DNA of 64,000 nucleotides from Favolaschia claudopus. Taxonomy: Eukaryota; Basidiomycota; Agaricomycetes; Agaricales; Mycenaceae. A program made the translations under genes and the position numbers. Location: the NCBI GenBank assembly GCA_037176885.1, contig JAWWNJ010000295.1:21161-85160 (forward strand), in the 5' to 3' direction. The notes beneath the pieces were generated by a model, which worked only from the letters and a program-made list of their open reading frames with translations, was not told the DNA's origin and did not search any database. Shown one piece after another: positions 1-11,836 of this stretch (positions are counted from its first letter, which is position 1; every line of letters begins with the position of its first letter).

Positions 1-465
1 GCAGTAATGCCCGTCTCGCGTTGCAAACCGTTCCAGCACTGTCAAAGTCTGATCAAGCTGTTCGAATGTTTTCACAAATACAGTCTTGTAAAGGAGACGA
101 GAGGGTTTCAAGGCATCAAGGAGGAAGGTCTTACCAATAACATTAGCTCCTTTAACGAGAGCTTCGATGCGTCTCGACATAATCTCCGCATTTTTCCCTA
201 TCCTTCGTGCTGGTTTAAGTGTAGGCATATCAACCATGGATATATGAACATCGTCAAGATCGATGCTATCGTCGTGAATAGGTCCATGTAGGTCGGTAAG
301 ATCTGGCAAGTCAAAATGCTCATGTTCCAAAAAGTCCGCGCCGGAGTTATCAGCGTTGGAGGTATCCGACCTTAGGGAGGTAAGAGGGGTGGATGTGCGA
401 GGCGGACGAGCAGTCTCGCTTGGTGAAGGTTGCCGGGAACGAGGTTGTTCCGTAGTAGTAGACAT
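1..465 (-). CDS. Partial hypothetical protein, open at left window edge
   Basis: An uninterrupted reading frame of 155 codons starts with ATG at 463-465 and runs off the left edge without a stop. The first ~45 residues are rich in Ser, Thr, Pro and Arg; an acidic stretch (about residues 45-75) and a basic helical-looking part (RRIGKNAEIMSRRIEALVKG and beyond) follow. I do not recognise a family. Upstream (466-940) is a TATAAAT-containing stretch on the same strand, which could be a promoter or part of an LTR. A Gag-like N-terminus is possible because the region is dominated by transposons, but no zinc knuckle or other diagnostic motif lies within the visible part. I am fairly sure this is a real coding frame and unsure of its function. 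Confidence 0.45.
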   Translation of the reverse strand, partial: MSTTTEQPRSRQPSPSETARPPRTSTPLTSLRSDTSNADNSGADFLEHEHFDLPDLTDLHGPIHDDSIDLDDVHISMVDMPTLKPARRIGKNAEIMSRRIEALVKGANVIGKTFLLDALKPSRLLYKTVFVKTFEQLDQTLTVLERFATRDGHYC

Positions 466-2782
466 TTAGACGGCGTTGAATTTAACTTGTTGAAAAGCCG
501 TATAAAGCAAGGAAGCTCCCTGTGTGTCCACCAGTGTTGAAGATTAGCGTGATATTTGAGTGAGCGCGAGTAATCAATACACGCGTTTGAGAAAGAAAAT
601 AAAATAGAGCTCAAACTTCCTATATATTCAGCAAATCCAACTCAGTTAACTCAAGCGGTTTTCAGCGAGAACTTATCTCGCTGAGGCTAGTTGGAGTAAA
701 CACAACCTAGCACCGTCTGTACCTGTAATACCAGAAATGAGCGCGAAGCTTTCACTTAGGGTTCACACAATAGTTAGTTAGAACTACGTAGATTGATGGG
801 ATAGAAAAGATTGTCCTCCACAAGAGGGGAGGGCTCCTCATTTATACGTAGAGGCTACAGCTGAGGCTATGTTAATTGATATCAATACACAGGACTGAAG
901 GCTGTGAGTAGGCAGTACTTACAGAGCCTGAGCACCGCAACAATTGAGACGCGTTTGCAGTGAGTCACAGTCACCTGACTGTGACCACTCGTGGTCTTGC
1001 TGTAGCAAGACTTGTCAAAAGTCGGCAGAGCTCGGCATCAAGTCTCACAGCTTAGACGGAAGAGTTTTCGTAGGTTCCACAAGCTATATTGGGTACATAA
1101 TGGAAGTATCCATAACACGAGTCAAAACTCCCATTCGAGTCACTTATCCAATGCCTCGAGACCAGCCGAGTCATGCCGAGTCAAAACGAGTTCACAACGC
1201 GGTGTCGTGACCGTGTTTCTCTGATCCAGGCGCACCGGCATCAAAAGATCATAAATGCCGTGATTTCCGAGGTTTTCAACAATGAACCAAATCCCGGCTC
1301 ATCAGCACAGCGAAGGTGTGAGGGTGCGTGTCACCGCATACATGGTGCCCACTCAATAACACATTCGCCAGCCGTGGCTGCCCAGCATGCGCTGAAGCAT
1401 ATTGACCAGAATAACCGCATACACACCTTTACACGAGTCCGTGTCTTGAGGTTGATGTGCGGTTACTTTTTTCAATGTGTGTTCTGTCCTTGCGTTTGGA
1501 TGCTGTTTTTCAGTCCCTTCCTTCCCGCATACACGTTGTTGTCGACATTGTCGAGCGCCGTCATCTCCTTTCCGTCAATTGCCTCGCACACTTGTGTTTT
1601 CGATTGCATACCCACCAAGGCACAATAAATTCCGATTTCATGTTTCGAGGTATGCATCACAAGTTCTACTATTTGTGACAATAACAAGCTCGATACTTAC
1701 ATCGGGCTTGTCACGTTTCCGGCCAAATGCCTTTCGAAAGTGCGTTGGGAGCTTTTGTACAACATGATCATGCATTGACCTTAAAAAATTCGTTCTCTTG
1801 TGCATTCCGGCGCTAGAAAATGTGAATCATAACTGACTGAAATGGGAAATACGTCGAAGATAATTTCTTCCTTGGTTTTCTGAGCTCAGTAGCACCTTCA
1901 TCGAGTCAGATCGAGTCTCGAGTCTCGACATCATCCGAGAAGTTGTCAGGTTTCAAACTGCTTCGAGTTCAGTCACATTGTACATTTTGCAGACAAAAGC
2001 AAAGAGGTAATTAGTTCAAAGTAATTCCTCAGCTTGCTAGATGGTGCGGGACGTGTTCATGGCGCGAAAAATTGAATCCAAAAAGTTGAACGACCCAAGA
2101 TCAGAGAGAAATGATCGGGCCGCGGCCCATCAGACACGGGTGCAGTCCCATGTCCAAATAAGGACATGGGCGTCCACAGCCATCGCACATGAGCCTCAAA
2201 AACCGGACAAAAACCGTAAAACAGCTGTAGACCGGAAATTCACTTTTTTAATCAAGCAGGAAATCGATGAGAAAATGATGGAGGCGGTGGGGTTGTTTGA
2301 CACAAGTCCTACTCGGTGTGACTAAAAGTAACCGGAATCGGAAATTGCGTGTTTTCAACGAGATTTTGTGGGTGACTGCCGGGCAAATTGACCCTATTGG
2401 CAGTGTACAGTATGAACATATGCCATTGCATACGAAGCAGGCAAACGGTTGCATAGTCTCTTTGTCCTACTCGGTGTCCACAAAAGTGACCGGAAATGCC
2501 GATATTTCGACGCGATCATGTGCATTTCCCACGGTTTCCCCACCTGGCTGCATACCTTTTAATGTGAGTAGATCATCTCCTAAGTTTCTTGGAGATCTGC
2601 TCTCTTTACATCACTCTAGAGCTAGTTGAATTCAGGATGTTCTTGTTTGGCAATGCCAAGTTGTCAAGGTTGTGCCAGAAATTGGTTGCTGTTGGCTCAA
2701 ATAAGCATGGTTGACCATTTTCGCACAATGGTTTGGCTCTCTTGCAATAAGTAAGAAGAGCGTTTTAAATACTTGGAGCGGG
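466..2782. other. No gene recognised; degenerate repeat material
   Basis: Only short, compositionally poor ORFs occur here. Around 1100-1215 and 1905-1935 there are clustered TGACTCG/CGAGTC words. At about 2197-2226 the sequence CCGGACAAAAACCGTAAAAC, followed by AG, matches the terminus of the inverted-repeat element at 45776-46731, so a fragment or end of that family probably lies here. Nothing else can be supported. Confidence 0.4.
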
Positions 2783-3452
2783 TTACTCATGCATGGCCGG
2801 ATGATTGGACATACTCAAGGGGGGTTTTAGTGGGTATACACCCCAAGAAAACTGGAATCGGTTAGAATTCCTGATGGCTGGAGTCCCACACTGGTGTAAA
2901 TTCGTGCGTAAGGCATTTCCTCCCGGACATCTTCCCCGGCATCTTCTGGTCCACAGCCAGTAACCAAAGCGGACGACTCGGAATGCTTCTGCAGACTGAT
3001 AATTCAAGTCTTTCTCTGCCATTCTGCCTCTGTAACCCGAGACTCCTTCTTCCGGACCCCACAGTGAAAATCTCCTAACCAGGAAATCGGCAATGGCCAG
3101 GCGACATTGATGCTGCTGCACAGCCACCGGTCCGAGGGATCCGCAATCAAAAGCACGAAATTGCCGTGCAAAACACGGAAAACCCGTTTTTTCGAAGTTT
3201 TGCTCCAGATTACCTTCTTGCAATGCTATTTACACAATCCCAGGATGTCTCAATGAAAACTGACGTGACAGTATCAATTACCAAATTGGGACTGCGACTT
3301 GTCACGAAGTTCGGTCCGCAACCATACAAGCCCCCTGTCATCCGTGCCTGCATGCATCACCTCAATGGGCGGATTATTATTGGCGGAAAGAAGTCTGGGA
3401 AGGGAGTGAGGGTAAAATTGGCAGATGTGCGTAATATGTTCCCTCTCTGGCT

Positions 3453-5481
3453 ACAGTCGGATATCTCATAATGCATGAGGTCAAAATGCATAAACCTCAT
3501 TATGCATCGACTTTTGGTGTCCACCGACTAAGTGCATCTATGCATTTTGAAATCGCAAAAATCGTACAATTTGGTGAATTTTACCCAGTGACCGTCCTAT
3601 AGGCCTTAAAGGTGCGTCGGCGGAGCCTAAAGCCCTTTTAAAGGGCAAAGGCCTATAGCTATAGGGCTTTATAGGCCTATAAATATCACGTGTTAGCGGT
3701 TGGACCACGCCTCGAGTTGCAATTATTTTTGGAAGAAAAACCTTTGATAACACAGCAGAATCAACCTTCAGACGAAATGAACCGCTGTTCAGCACCTTAG
3801 CTAGTGCCACTCACCCCGCTCGCTGCTTCTGTTGACTGGAGCAAAGACATGTGACTTTATAGCCCTCTTTAAGGCCTTCAGACTTGTTCGACGAATGCTA
3901 TAGGCCTCATTATAGCCCACCTATAGGGATATAGCTTTTAAAGCCTTTGCCCTTCGGCCGGTCACTGATTTTACCGCTCTCAGGACCAATTTAGACATGT
4001 TCCGCACCCTGAATACACAGCTGTGTCATTTTTACCCCAAAATTTAGCCAAGTTCCTTGATGGGGAAGCTTGCTTCGGTATAGGGCTCCGAGATGCTTAC
4101 AAATCTCCGTCCAGGTGGTTTGTAAGCACTGTCCTGGAGTCCTGGCCTGAGGCCTCGGACTTCGGGGAGCCGTCACTGTCACTGTCATGTGACTTCGGAC
4201 TGCGCGCCGAATGTTTCCGAGTGCCACTCATCTAAGTACAAGCTTTTGTATTTTCACCTCCGAAAAAGTGAAACAAACCCTAATGATAGCTGATGCCATC
4301 ATCAAATTCCCTAGGGTTAAGGTCACGTGCGTCCCGGACTTTGGCGCCCCAACGTTCGGCGGATCACCCAGGTAGGTCAGAGCAGACTCGGCTACAACTT
4401 TTTCTGGGTTTCTGCATCACTACTGAACACATCTAGACACATCTGGCCTTAATCCATCCAAAATTAGAGCCAAAAGCATGATTTTATTTTTTCCAGACGC
4501 GAAAAAAAGTGAAACACCGTGGGAAAAAGTGAGTTCTCGACGCCAAACACATTCTTTTGGTCGGTTTCCTTCCTTAGAAAATCAGAAATAAATCACAAAA
4601 AATTATGTTCGGCCGAAAAAGCAGTGTTGGAGAAGTGATGCTTGGCACTGTAGAGACGTTTTACACTGTTTTTAAGTTGAATGGTGATGACGGCATAATG
4701 TAGTTTCGAGTTCAACTTTTGATGCCGTTCCCCGCCAAAAAAAGGAACCGTGATGTGATGCTTGGCACTGTATACTCAATGGTTGCTTGCTCACTAACTT
4801 GAAGAAAGAATTCAGTAAGCATCAAGTTTTGTAACAAGTCTCCTCAAGTTACAAGCACTTTGTCACCAGTACCGGGGCTCAGGGAATGCTTTGAGCAACT
4901 TCAAAAAAATCACCAGACTTTGTGCTACTGCCAGTGTCTTCGATATACTTACCACTATCCAGTGAGTATAAGCTTCAGCTGTCAAAATCAATAATCCAGA
5001 AAAAACAGGGCCGCTGAGTCACTCCAACCAGATTCATCAGGAGCAGAAGAGTTTTGAAGGTGAATATGAGGGCGATTACTGAGGCGGTTCTCAGGTTCAT
5101 TAACTGAATAAGTTGGTTACGCAAATCGGGCGAAAACTGCTCGAGCCAGTAATGTTGCCCGAATGAATTTAGCAAGATTAGCTACATGAATTGGACGTAT
5201 TCAACTCAGGATATTGAATTCCCATTCGCACTGAAGCAAGCTTACCCTCCTATGTGGACCATTGTCTACATACATCATATTCTGCTGGTTATTACAGCTA
5301 ATGTTGACAGGCTCCCGGCAACTTCCACGTGATTCGGTGTTCGCCGGACTACCATATATAGTATTTTCGTGACAATATCACGCATGTCACCTAGTGTGAC
5401 ATTATGCAGAAATGCATATTGCTCATAATGCATAGGGTTTGGGGGTCCACGGGCCTTATGCATTATGAGCTATCCGACTGT
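3453..5481. repeat. Inverted 24-nt pair rich in ATGCAT, 2 kb apart
   Basis: The 24 nt at 3453-3476 recur inverted at 5458-5481 with one mismatch (shared core CTCATAATGCAT). Both arms are followed inward by further ATGCAT/CATAATG words. The pair could be the ends of a 2-kb element or two copies of a small palindromic repeat. No target duplication was found. Confidence 0.4.
3586..3967. mobile_element. hAT-type MITE, 382 bp, with 8-bp target duplication
   Basis: The element starts CAGTGACCG and ends CGGTCACTG, a perfect 9-bp terminal inverted repeat. It is flanked on both sides by the same 8 bp, ATTTTACC (3578-3585 and 3968-3975). An 8-bp duplication with ends beginning CAGTG is the signature of the hAT superfamily. 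The interior has no coding capacity and is filled with palindromic CCTATAGG/AAAGGGC words, as expected of a non-autonomous hairpin-rich element. No hAT transposase is present in this window. Confidence 0.85.
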
Positions 5482-5533
5482 ATATGCTCATGTGAAATAG
5501 ATTTTTGGCATATACCGTGGTGTCAGCTATCTC

Positions 5534-6400
5534 ATGACGCGCTCCGGTAGCACTTGGGACGAAGATTTCGGCGCAAATGTCATCACCCAGACTGAGCAGG
5601 ATGTCTGGGAAGGAGTAATCCTTGCCCGCCCGGAATGCACCCCTTTTAGGGCTGGCTGCCTTACCGCGCTATTGAGAAGCTCGACCCAGCAAAACCCAAA
5701 GGCGACAACTCCTTCCGTCCGCGCATTGGCATTGTCGGAAACGACGCGGTTATTTCTGCTCCCACCGGCGCGTCCTCGGCTTCGATTGCGGGTCCATCTG
5801 TACCTCCTCCCTCTAATACCCCACCATATGTCGATAGCAGCCGACTTTCCCCCGACTGGGATCTCCATGAGCTCGAGCAAAACGGTACACAGCCAAACGA
5901 CAACTCCCAGCCCCCCGGTGACTCGGCTAGCTCTCCAATCGTCGGCGGGGCATTGGTGAGCTCGCAGAGATCCGCGTCCAGCATCCCCTCTACGCCAGCT
6001 ACTTCCCTCGCTAAGCGTCGTGCTGCAGCGTCGAAATCCGACACTGCTTCTACAAAAAAAGCGGAAACCGACACACATGCGGTCTCTCGACGAATTTGGT
6101 GTTCATTTCAGTAAGGCTACGGGCGGTCTCACGGATGCCTTGAATGCCTCTAATACAAATTCGAGTCCGGAACGTCGCAGCCGTGCACTTGCACTTGTTG
6201 CAAAGGAATCTTGGCTCGATCTTCCTGACCGCATTAAACTCGGGAGCTTGGTTGGGGACGGACAATTGGCTGATGAGTACATGGCATGGGCACGGGCAGG
6301 GGAGAGAGAGCGAAAGACTTGGGTTTCGATGAAATTGGGGTATTCTCCCGATTATTACAAAAATATGGCCGATGTAGAGGCCAACGTAGACTTGGAGTAA
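5534..6400 (+). pseudogene. Decayed Myb/SANT-like accessory protein of a PIF/Harbinger transposon
   Basis: The visible start carries a short match to fungal Myb/SANT-like transposon proteins (SGSTWDED, then VWEGVILARPECTPFR), which are usually preceded by the helical DNA-binding part; that part is not found upstream. The frame shifts by one base near 5648 (after CTPF) into a long Ser/Pro/Ala-rich linker, and again in an A7 run near 6053-6060 into a C-terminal helical region ending at 6400. Such a protein normally binds DNA next to the Harbinger transposase. It lies tail to tail with the transposase gene: its stop (6398-6400) directly touches the stop of the minus-strand gene (6401-6403). Two frameshifts and the missing N-terminus indicate a pseudogene, or sequence errors in part. 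Confidence 0.6.
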
Positions 6401-7726
6401 CTAATCAATTTGCATTGGATCCTCATCGTCATCCATGTCTCCATCCTCCAAACCAGACTCATTTCCTTCCCCATCCTCGCCATCTGCTTCCTCGTCACCA
6501 AAATCGGAATCCTCATCATCCTCCCCACGCTCATCCAAAGTTTGAAGGTATTGTGCCCACATTGCATCTGCAATCCGCTCTCGCAGTTGAACCCCTGCCT
6601 CTGACTCTTCAGTTGTGCGGCGCTCAGTAGCAAGCTCGCCTTGGAGTCGAAGTTCTGCCACAGTTTGCGGGGTCGACCAAAGATCCGCTCGATGATATTC
6701 CGTGCCTGTGCATGACGGAGGTTAAAAAGTTCTTGTGCATTCTGGGGGCTGCGGTAGTTGGGAATTGAGAAGATAGGTTTAATTTGGAAGAGAAAGATGT
6801 ACCGAGTTTTGCCTTTTGCCCATTCTCGCAGATGGTAGCGAACATTACGATAAGGGACAAGAACCTTGGCCGTGAGCGGAAAGCCCGCATCACCGAGGTA
6901 GAAAAACCCGTCTGGAATTGGGAAGTCTTTGATGCAGGCATCTGCATAAAAAAAAGCATCTGTGACAGAGCCTTCCCACCCGGAAAGGATGTAAACGAAG
7001 TGAAAGCCAAAGCTGCACACAGCAAGGACATTCTGGGATAGAAAACTTTTACGACTCCGAGCATTGGATCGATCATCCTCGCTAGCCGTGCACGCAATAT
7101 GTGATCCATCCATCGCGCCCAAACACTTGTCGAAGAAAGGCCAGAATTTGGGATTGTTGCGCAAGTATGAAGCCGCAGGGTCTCGGGATGTAGGCAGTGT
7201 CACATATTTGTTGTAAAACGTGCTTGCCGAAAAAACAAAAACCATTTTGCGAAAGCATCTTTCGTGCATCAGATTTCAAATTAATATACGAATAAAATTG
7301 AACCTACTTGGTGATTGTCTCGTTGGATCGTTGAAACCGCTCACCAACATGACGACAGCCAAGGCCGGTGCGACATATATACAAGAAGATTGCTAGCTGC
7401 TCCTCCAGCGAGACATATTTGGACTCGTCGCCATATCCAAGCCCTCGCAATTCCATCAAGAGCATAACAAAAACATGCAGATGAACACCCAGCTCATTGT
7501 AGATTCTTTCTGGGTGTCCGCGCATCAACTCTTCGACCCATTCCTGCCCAGTGAGCTTCGAGATATGATATGGTTGAGCCCAGTACCAGCTGCTAGAATA
7601 GAGGAAGCATAGGAGGGTAACAAGCCGTATAATGTTGGCAGCGCTGTGGATCCGGTGTATAGTAACATCCCGGATGGTAGGATGCATGGGTAGAGTTGAA
7701 ACGAGCGAGAAAGAGGGCAGAAACAC
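6401..7726 (-). CDS. PIF/Harbinger DDE transposase (DDE_Tnp_4 type), C-terminally altered
   Basis: This is a DDE endonuclease that would cut and join a Harbinger element. Exon 1 (7726-7308) holds an N-terminal helical part ending in a helix-turn-helix-like stretch (CRTGLGCRHVGERFQRSNET). An intron at 7259-7307 joins it to exon 2, which has the catalytic motifs LGAMDGSHI (first Asp) and FYLGDAGFP (second Asp). After a further intron (near 6770-6820) comes RHAQARNIIERIFG with the catalytic Glu. The family normally continues for about 50 residues after ERIFG; here the sequence passes at once, in a shifted frame, into an acidic tail (GEDDEDSDFGDEEADGEDGE) that stops at 6401-6403. I infer an internal deletion or missed splice there. 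Family call is firm; activity is doubtful. Confidence 0.8.
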
Positions 7727-7739
7727 TGTATCTATTCTT

Positions 7740-9755
7740 ATCTACGATTTATCTAGCCTAATTATCGTTATCAATCGATCTCGGGAATGATCGGACCGCT
7801 CCGCCGATCCTGCTTCCTGCTTCCTGATCCTGTTGTCAGGATGGTCCGAACGGACTCTTATCCTAACACTCTTTTGGGCCTGTTTTTGTGATCGGCCCAG
7901 TCATTTTTGGTAGAAATTGTCACACTTTAGGGTAAGAGCTGACTAAAGATTTGATTGTCCCATTACAGGGTACAAGACTGTACCGTAAAACAGCTGTAAT
8001 TCAAAGAGGAAACACAGTGGAATCAAAATCTATTCAAACAGGTCCCTCCACCAGATCTTGTACCTTGAGCATTTGAACCTATGACGCAGGCCTCCTGCAG
8101 ATTTCCCACTTTCCTGTCAAATCCCTAAAGCCCTATGTCATCGTGGAGTAAGGCATGTGACTTGGCCCGGGATCATTGCCGATTGCTCCGAGCTTGTGGG
8201 AACTAGTTACTATATGTTTACTGCACCTAGCGTGGGAATCCTCAGCCTTTCTTCTCTTCGGATTCTCCCTCGCTAGGTGCACTGTGATGTATTCTTAGTA
8301 GCTTCTTAATTAACTTCGGATTCTCCCTCGCTAGACCCTCGAGATATCTCGGGTCCTTAAGGTTGCCCTTACACTATAGTACAGACAGCACCACAGGGAA
8401 ATGCTCAACCAGCTCAACCTCGCAGACTGGTTGCAAGAGAACCATGTCCAGATGATCCTAGCCAACTGTACTGTAAACTGGCAGCCACTATAAACTTGCA
8501 GCTGACTTTGCAGACCATCGAACCTGTAAACAGCGGAATAATCAAAATACTCAGGCTGCTATAAATCAAGACCTTCAGCAGCAGTTGGATCTTCCTCCTC
8601 AGGCAATTACTCCACACCACAATATAGATGCAGCTATTTCAGATCTAGCTGTTACCCCTAGAGAAAAAGAGCTAGCAACTGATGTTGGGGCCTGGTGAAG
8701 GCCTGTTACATATCTGATCTTATATAAAATTATAAATAGATTAGTTATATATCTTCTCTTCTTTGTCTTGGCCACCTCTTGAATGACCACGCTATTGTTC
8801 TGTATTCTTGGCCTCTGAGTTCTTCTTGTCGAGTTATTTCATAAGCTGCTGCCTCGGAGTCACCATTGCAATGAGGCAGAATCTATGTCTGTGTTTGTTT
8901 GTCCATGTATAGGACATGATGTGGGAGAATTAAGCACAGACCTCATGAGGAATTTATTTCTGTGGACTCAGGTGTTTCAATCAAACTTTGCTCCCGATAT
9001 GCTTTCACGGCTCTCGGGTTGAGGACATTTCTGGTCTTCAACACAAAGCTGACAGACTTAGGGATGAGCTGTTAGTTTCCTGCATTGCAATCCTGACCAC
9101 GCTAGCTACTTACGTGGTATTCAGGTTCACGGCTCTATTGAACATCAATCACTTCCACGCAGGGCTCAGTGCTGGAACATACATACATCATCAAGGATAT
9201 CCAGCATACTGAACATAGACAAGTGCGGGTGGAATAATTCGCGAGCCATTTACCAAGAGGTGGGTTCAAAAGAAAAGAACGTGTTACACTATCACGTGTT
9301 TTTATTGGAGTTGGCATATGGCGAGCAGTGGCGGCGCCATCTTATACCACCCCTAAAAATAGAACAGCCTATTTCTGGAACTTTTGATGCAAATTGACAC
9401 TGCGTTCAAATTCATCAAACCCGCGGCCTCGGCCGGAAATCGAACCGTGCCCGTCCTATGGTGTGCTCGGCCTAAACACCAGTGGCGGCAAAATCTGATG
9501 TCACCCCAAAAAAAGGACATTTTTATCAAACCGCCTCTAAACCCCCCTTGGCCTCCCCCACCTCTGACGTCCCAAAAAGGCAATTGCTTACAAATGCGAT
9601 AAGATAACGGACTTCGAACGTAGAGAGCAATTATGGGGAAGCTTGCACTTACTATTTTGCCACCCGCCAGGAATAGTAATAAGTAAGTACCAGCAAAATT
9701 ATACAGTATTTTGACGCTGCTTTACACAGCGACATTCCTTTACACACTTTGATTA
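7740..9755. other. No intact gene; hairpin and hAT-like ends
   Basis: A stem-forming pair (GCACCTAGCG near 8223 and CGCTAGGTGC near 8272) encloses TTCGGATTCTCCCTCGCTAG, which recurs directly near 8311. A frame of about 50 codons around 8560-8699 (plus) ends in a stop but has no recognisable motif. At 9326 and 9480 the word CAGTGGCGGC begins two hAT-like ends; related copies are at 11303 (plus) and inverted ending at 25870. The matching opposite ends are absent locally, so these look like fragments. Confidence 0.4.
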
Positions 9756-10260
9756 CTGTACCATTTCATTCAATTCGTATGTCACGCGTCACAGGGCCTA
9801 TTTTTTACGAATATTTTTGTACCTGTCACGGGTCACCGAGGCCTCTTATGAATGCCCCAAACAAGTCACAAAATCGGTGAAAATTGCCCAAAAATCGAAT
9901 TTTTCGCTCACACAGGCTTTTTCCCCTTCAAATGGCCTCCCGAAGTCCATTTTGATGTTTGAGTCTTGGATGTGATCTAGGTAGCTCTAGTTCCGCCTCA
10001 CTTTGGCTCATTTTCCGTGTATTTTAGCTGTGAACCCACCTGAAATCAACGAAAACTCGCTTGAACCCGATTTTTCTGTGTTTCTTGCCTTCCGCTGGCC
10101 TGTAGATTCTCCGGGAATGGTGGGTAAGGCAAATACTGTGCTCTGACCCATTTATGAAATTTTTAAGGTGTCACGCTCCTTCAGAGGCATTTAAGAAAAC
10201 CAAAGTTCGACTATTTGGGTCACGCGTCACAGGCGGGGAGAATTGATCGAAATGGTACAG
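9756..10260. mobile_element. TA-flanked MITE, 505 bp (family 1, copy 1)
   Basis: The ends are inverted: CTGTACCATTTCATTCAATTC at the left and the reverse complement of CTGTACCATTTCGATCAATTC at the right (19 of 21 bases). Both ends abut TA (9754-9755 and 10261-10262), the duplication made by Tc1/mariner-like transposases. A subterminal GTCACGCGTCAC word is shared by both ends and by the elements at 10801 and 63258. There is no coding capacity. Confidence 0.75.
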
Positions 10261-10800
10261 TATTGGTCGCATTCGAGGAAAATGTAACTGTATACTCAAT
10301 ATGAGTTATTTAGGCCCCATTTAGATGGCTAAGCACGAGTTTTGGCCATAGATGGTCAAGAGCTGGCGAAAAGTGAGACATCAGTGCCGTCAATTTTGGC
10401 AACTTTCATCAATCGGTCGTTTACACACTACAAATCTGTGAACATAGACACCCTCTCTTCATCTAAATCCTCGAAAATATTGTTGGACCCTCAGTGGCCC
10501 GTAGGGCTCCAACCCGTCCGTCTTTGGACGGAAAAAACGGACGGGACGGACGGACGGCACCCGTCCCGTCTGAGGCTTTGAGTGTACGCTAGACGGACGG
10601 GTCCGGACGGCTGACTGCCGTTTTTCTAGTCTCGTGACCAGCCTCTCACGACATCCCAAACTGGGACCCTGTCGTGAGAGTCTGGAACTATCATCGGCCA
10701 AGTAACCGTACCCTTGCTCTATCAAATTTTGATGGTGCTTTCCCACAGTATGTGGACCTTGCATCCGCTCATTCTGTTCGTCGAGGGTGGATGGGGTGTA

Positions 10801-11294
10801 CTGTACCATTTCGGTCAATTCACCCGGCCCGTGACCTGTGACACCTCGAAACGAAATTTGAGGTTCGTCTTTGGGCTGAATCGAGCGTGACGCCTCGAAA
10901 TATTCGTCAATGGCGCTGAAACTGGGTCAAGTTTACTCACCTCTTTTCAGAGCAATTTGAACAATTTGTGGCTTGAAAATTGCTACTCGGATGAATGCGG
11001 TTGATTTTGCAAGATTTTGCTCTGAAAAGACCGAAAAATGGCTGGAATTTGTGGTCATTTGAGCCAGTCAGAGACCAAACATAAGAAACTTGGGAAAAAG
11101 CGCTGGAGATGTTTGTTTTGGGGGCTCAATAAGGTGTGTGGGCGAAAAATTGAATTTTAGAGCCTATTTTCCCGACTTTCCCGACTTTTCGGTCACATTC
11201 GTCAATCCCTCCGGTGACCTGTGACAGGCGCGAAAATATTCGTCAATCCAAGTGCCTGTGACGCGTGACAAGCGAATTGATCGAAATAGTACAG
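10801..11294. mobile_element. TA-flanked MITE, 494 bp (family 1, copy 2)
   Basis: It has the same terminal sequence as the element at 9756 (CTGTACCATTTCGGTCAATTC at the left, the inverted counterpart at the right ending AGTACAG) and is flanked by TA at 10799-10800 and 11295-11296. GTGACGCGTGAC-type words are again subterminal. It is diverged from copy 1 internally. The 540 bp between the two copies contains a run of CGGACGG/CCGTCC words (10515-10615), typical of transposon subterminal repeats. Confidence 0.75.
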
Positions 11295-11836
11295 TACCTT
11301 ACCAGTGGCGGCAAAATCTGATTCAGAAAGTTTCCGCGTGTCAATCACGTGTGAAACTTTGCGTGAACTTCCGACTCTTCGACGCACTGCCAGCAGGGTC
11401 TCGCTTGACTAGCTCTTAGCCGACTAGTGATGGCTTTACTAGTTAGTGATCCGCCTTGATTGCCAACTAATAGTAATTTCCCACGGCCCCTCGCTAATGC
11501 CTACTAAACCTTGTATCTCGGCCTTCCTCATCGTTTTAAACTCCAATTTTTGGGATTTGGGCTGCTGTGGGGCTAAAAAGGATTACCGCGCTATCTGCTA
11601 ACAGAAATCCGTACACAAATGAGAGATATATGTTTGTCGACTAATCACCTGTCAGTGATCGCCATGTTAGTCGCCGCTGATCGCTAGCCATCAAAATCAG
11701 TGACAATTGTAGTATTACTTAGTTAAGCGAGACCCTGCGACGCAGCAATTGGCAACTGAAAGTCAACCCTCTTGTCAAATGTTGAAGGTGACTACCGTTC
11801 GGTCGCGGATGTTTATCCTAAGGCATTGGCTTACAG

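Noticed and set aside
2783..3223. 146-codon minus-strand ORF
   Set aside because: It is a plausible length but has no motif or splice context. I could not separate it from chance.
5527..6078. 183-codon minus-strand ORF over the Myb-like gene
   Set aside because: It is the shadow of the GC-rich Ser/Pro linker on the other strand and has no motif.
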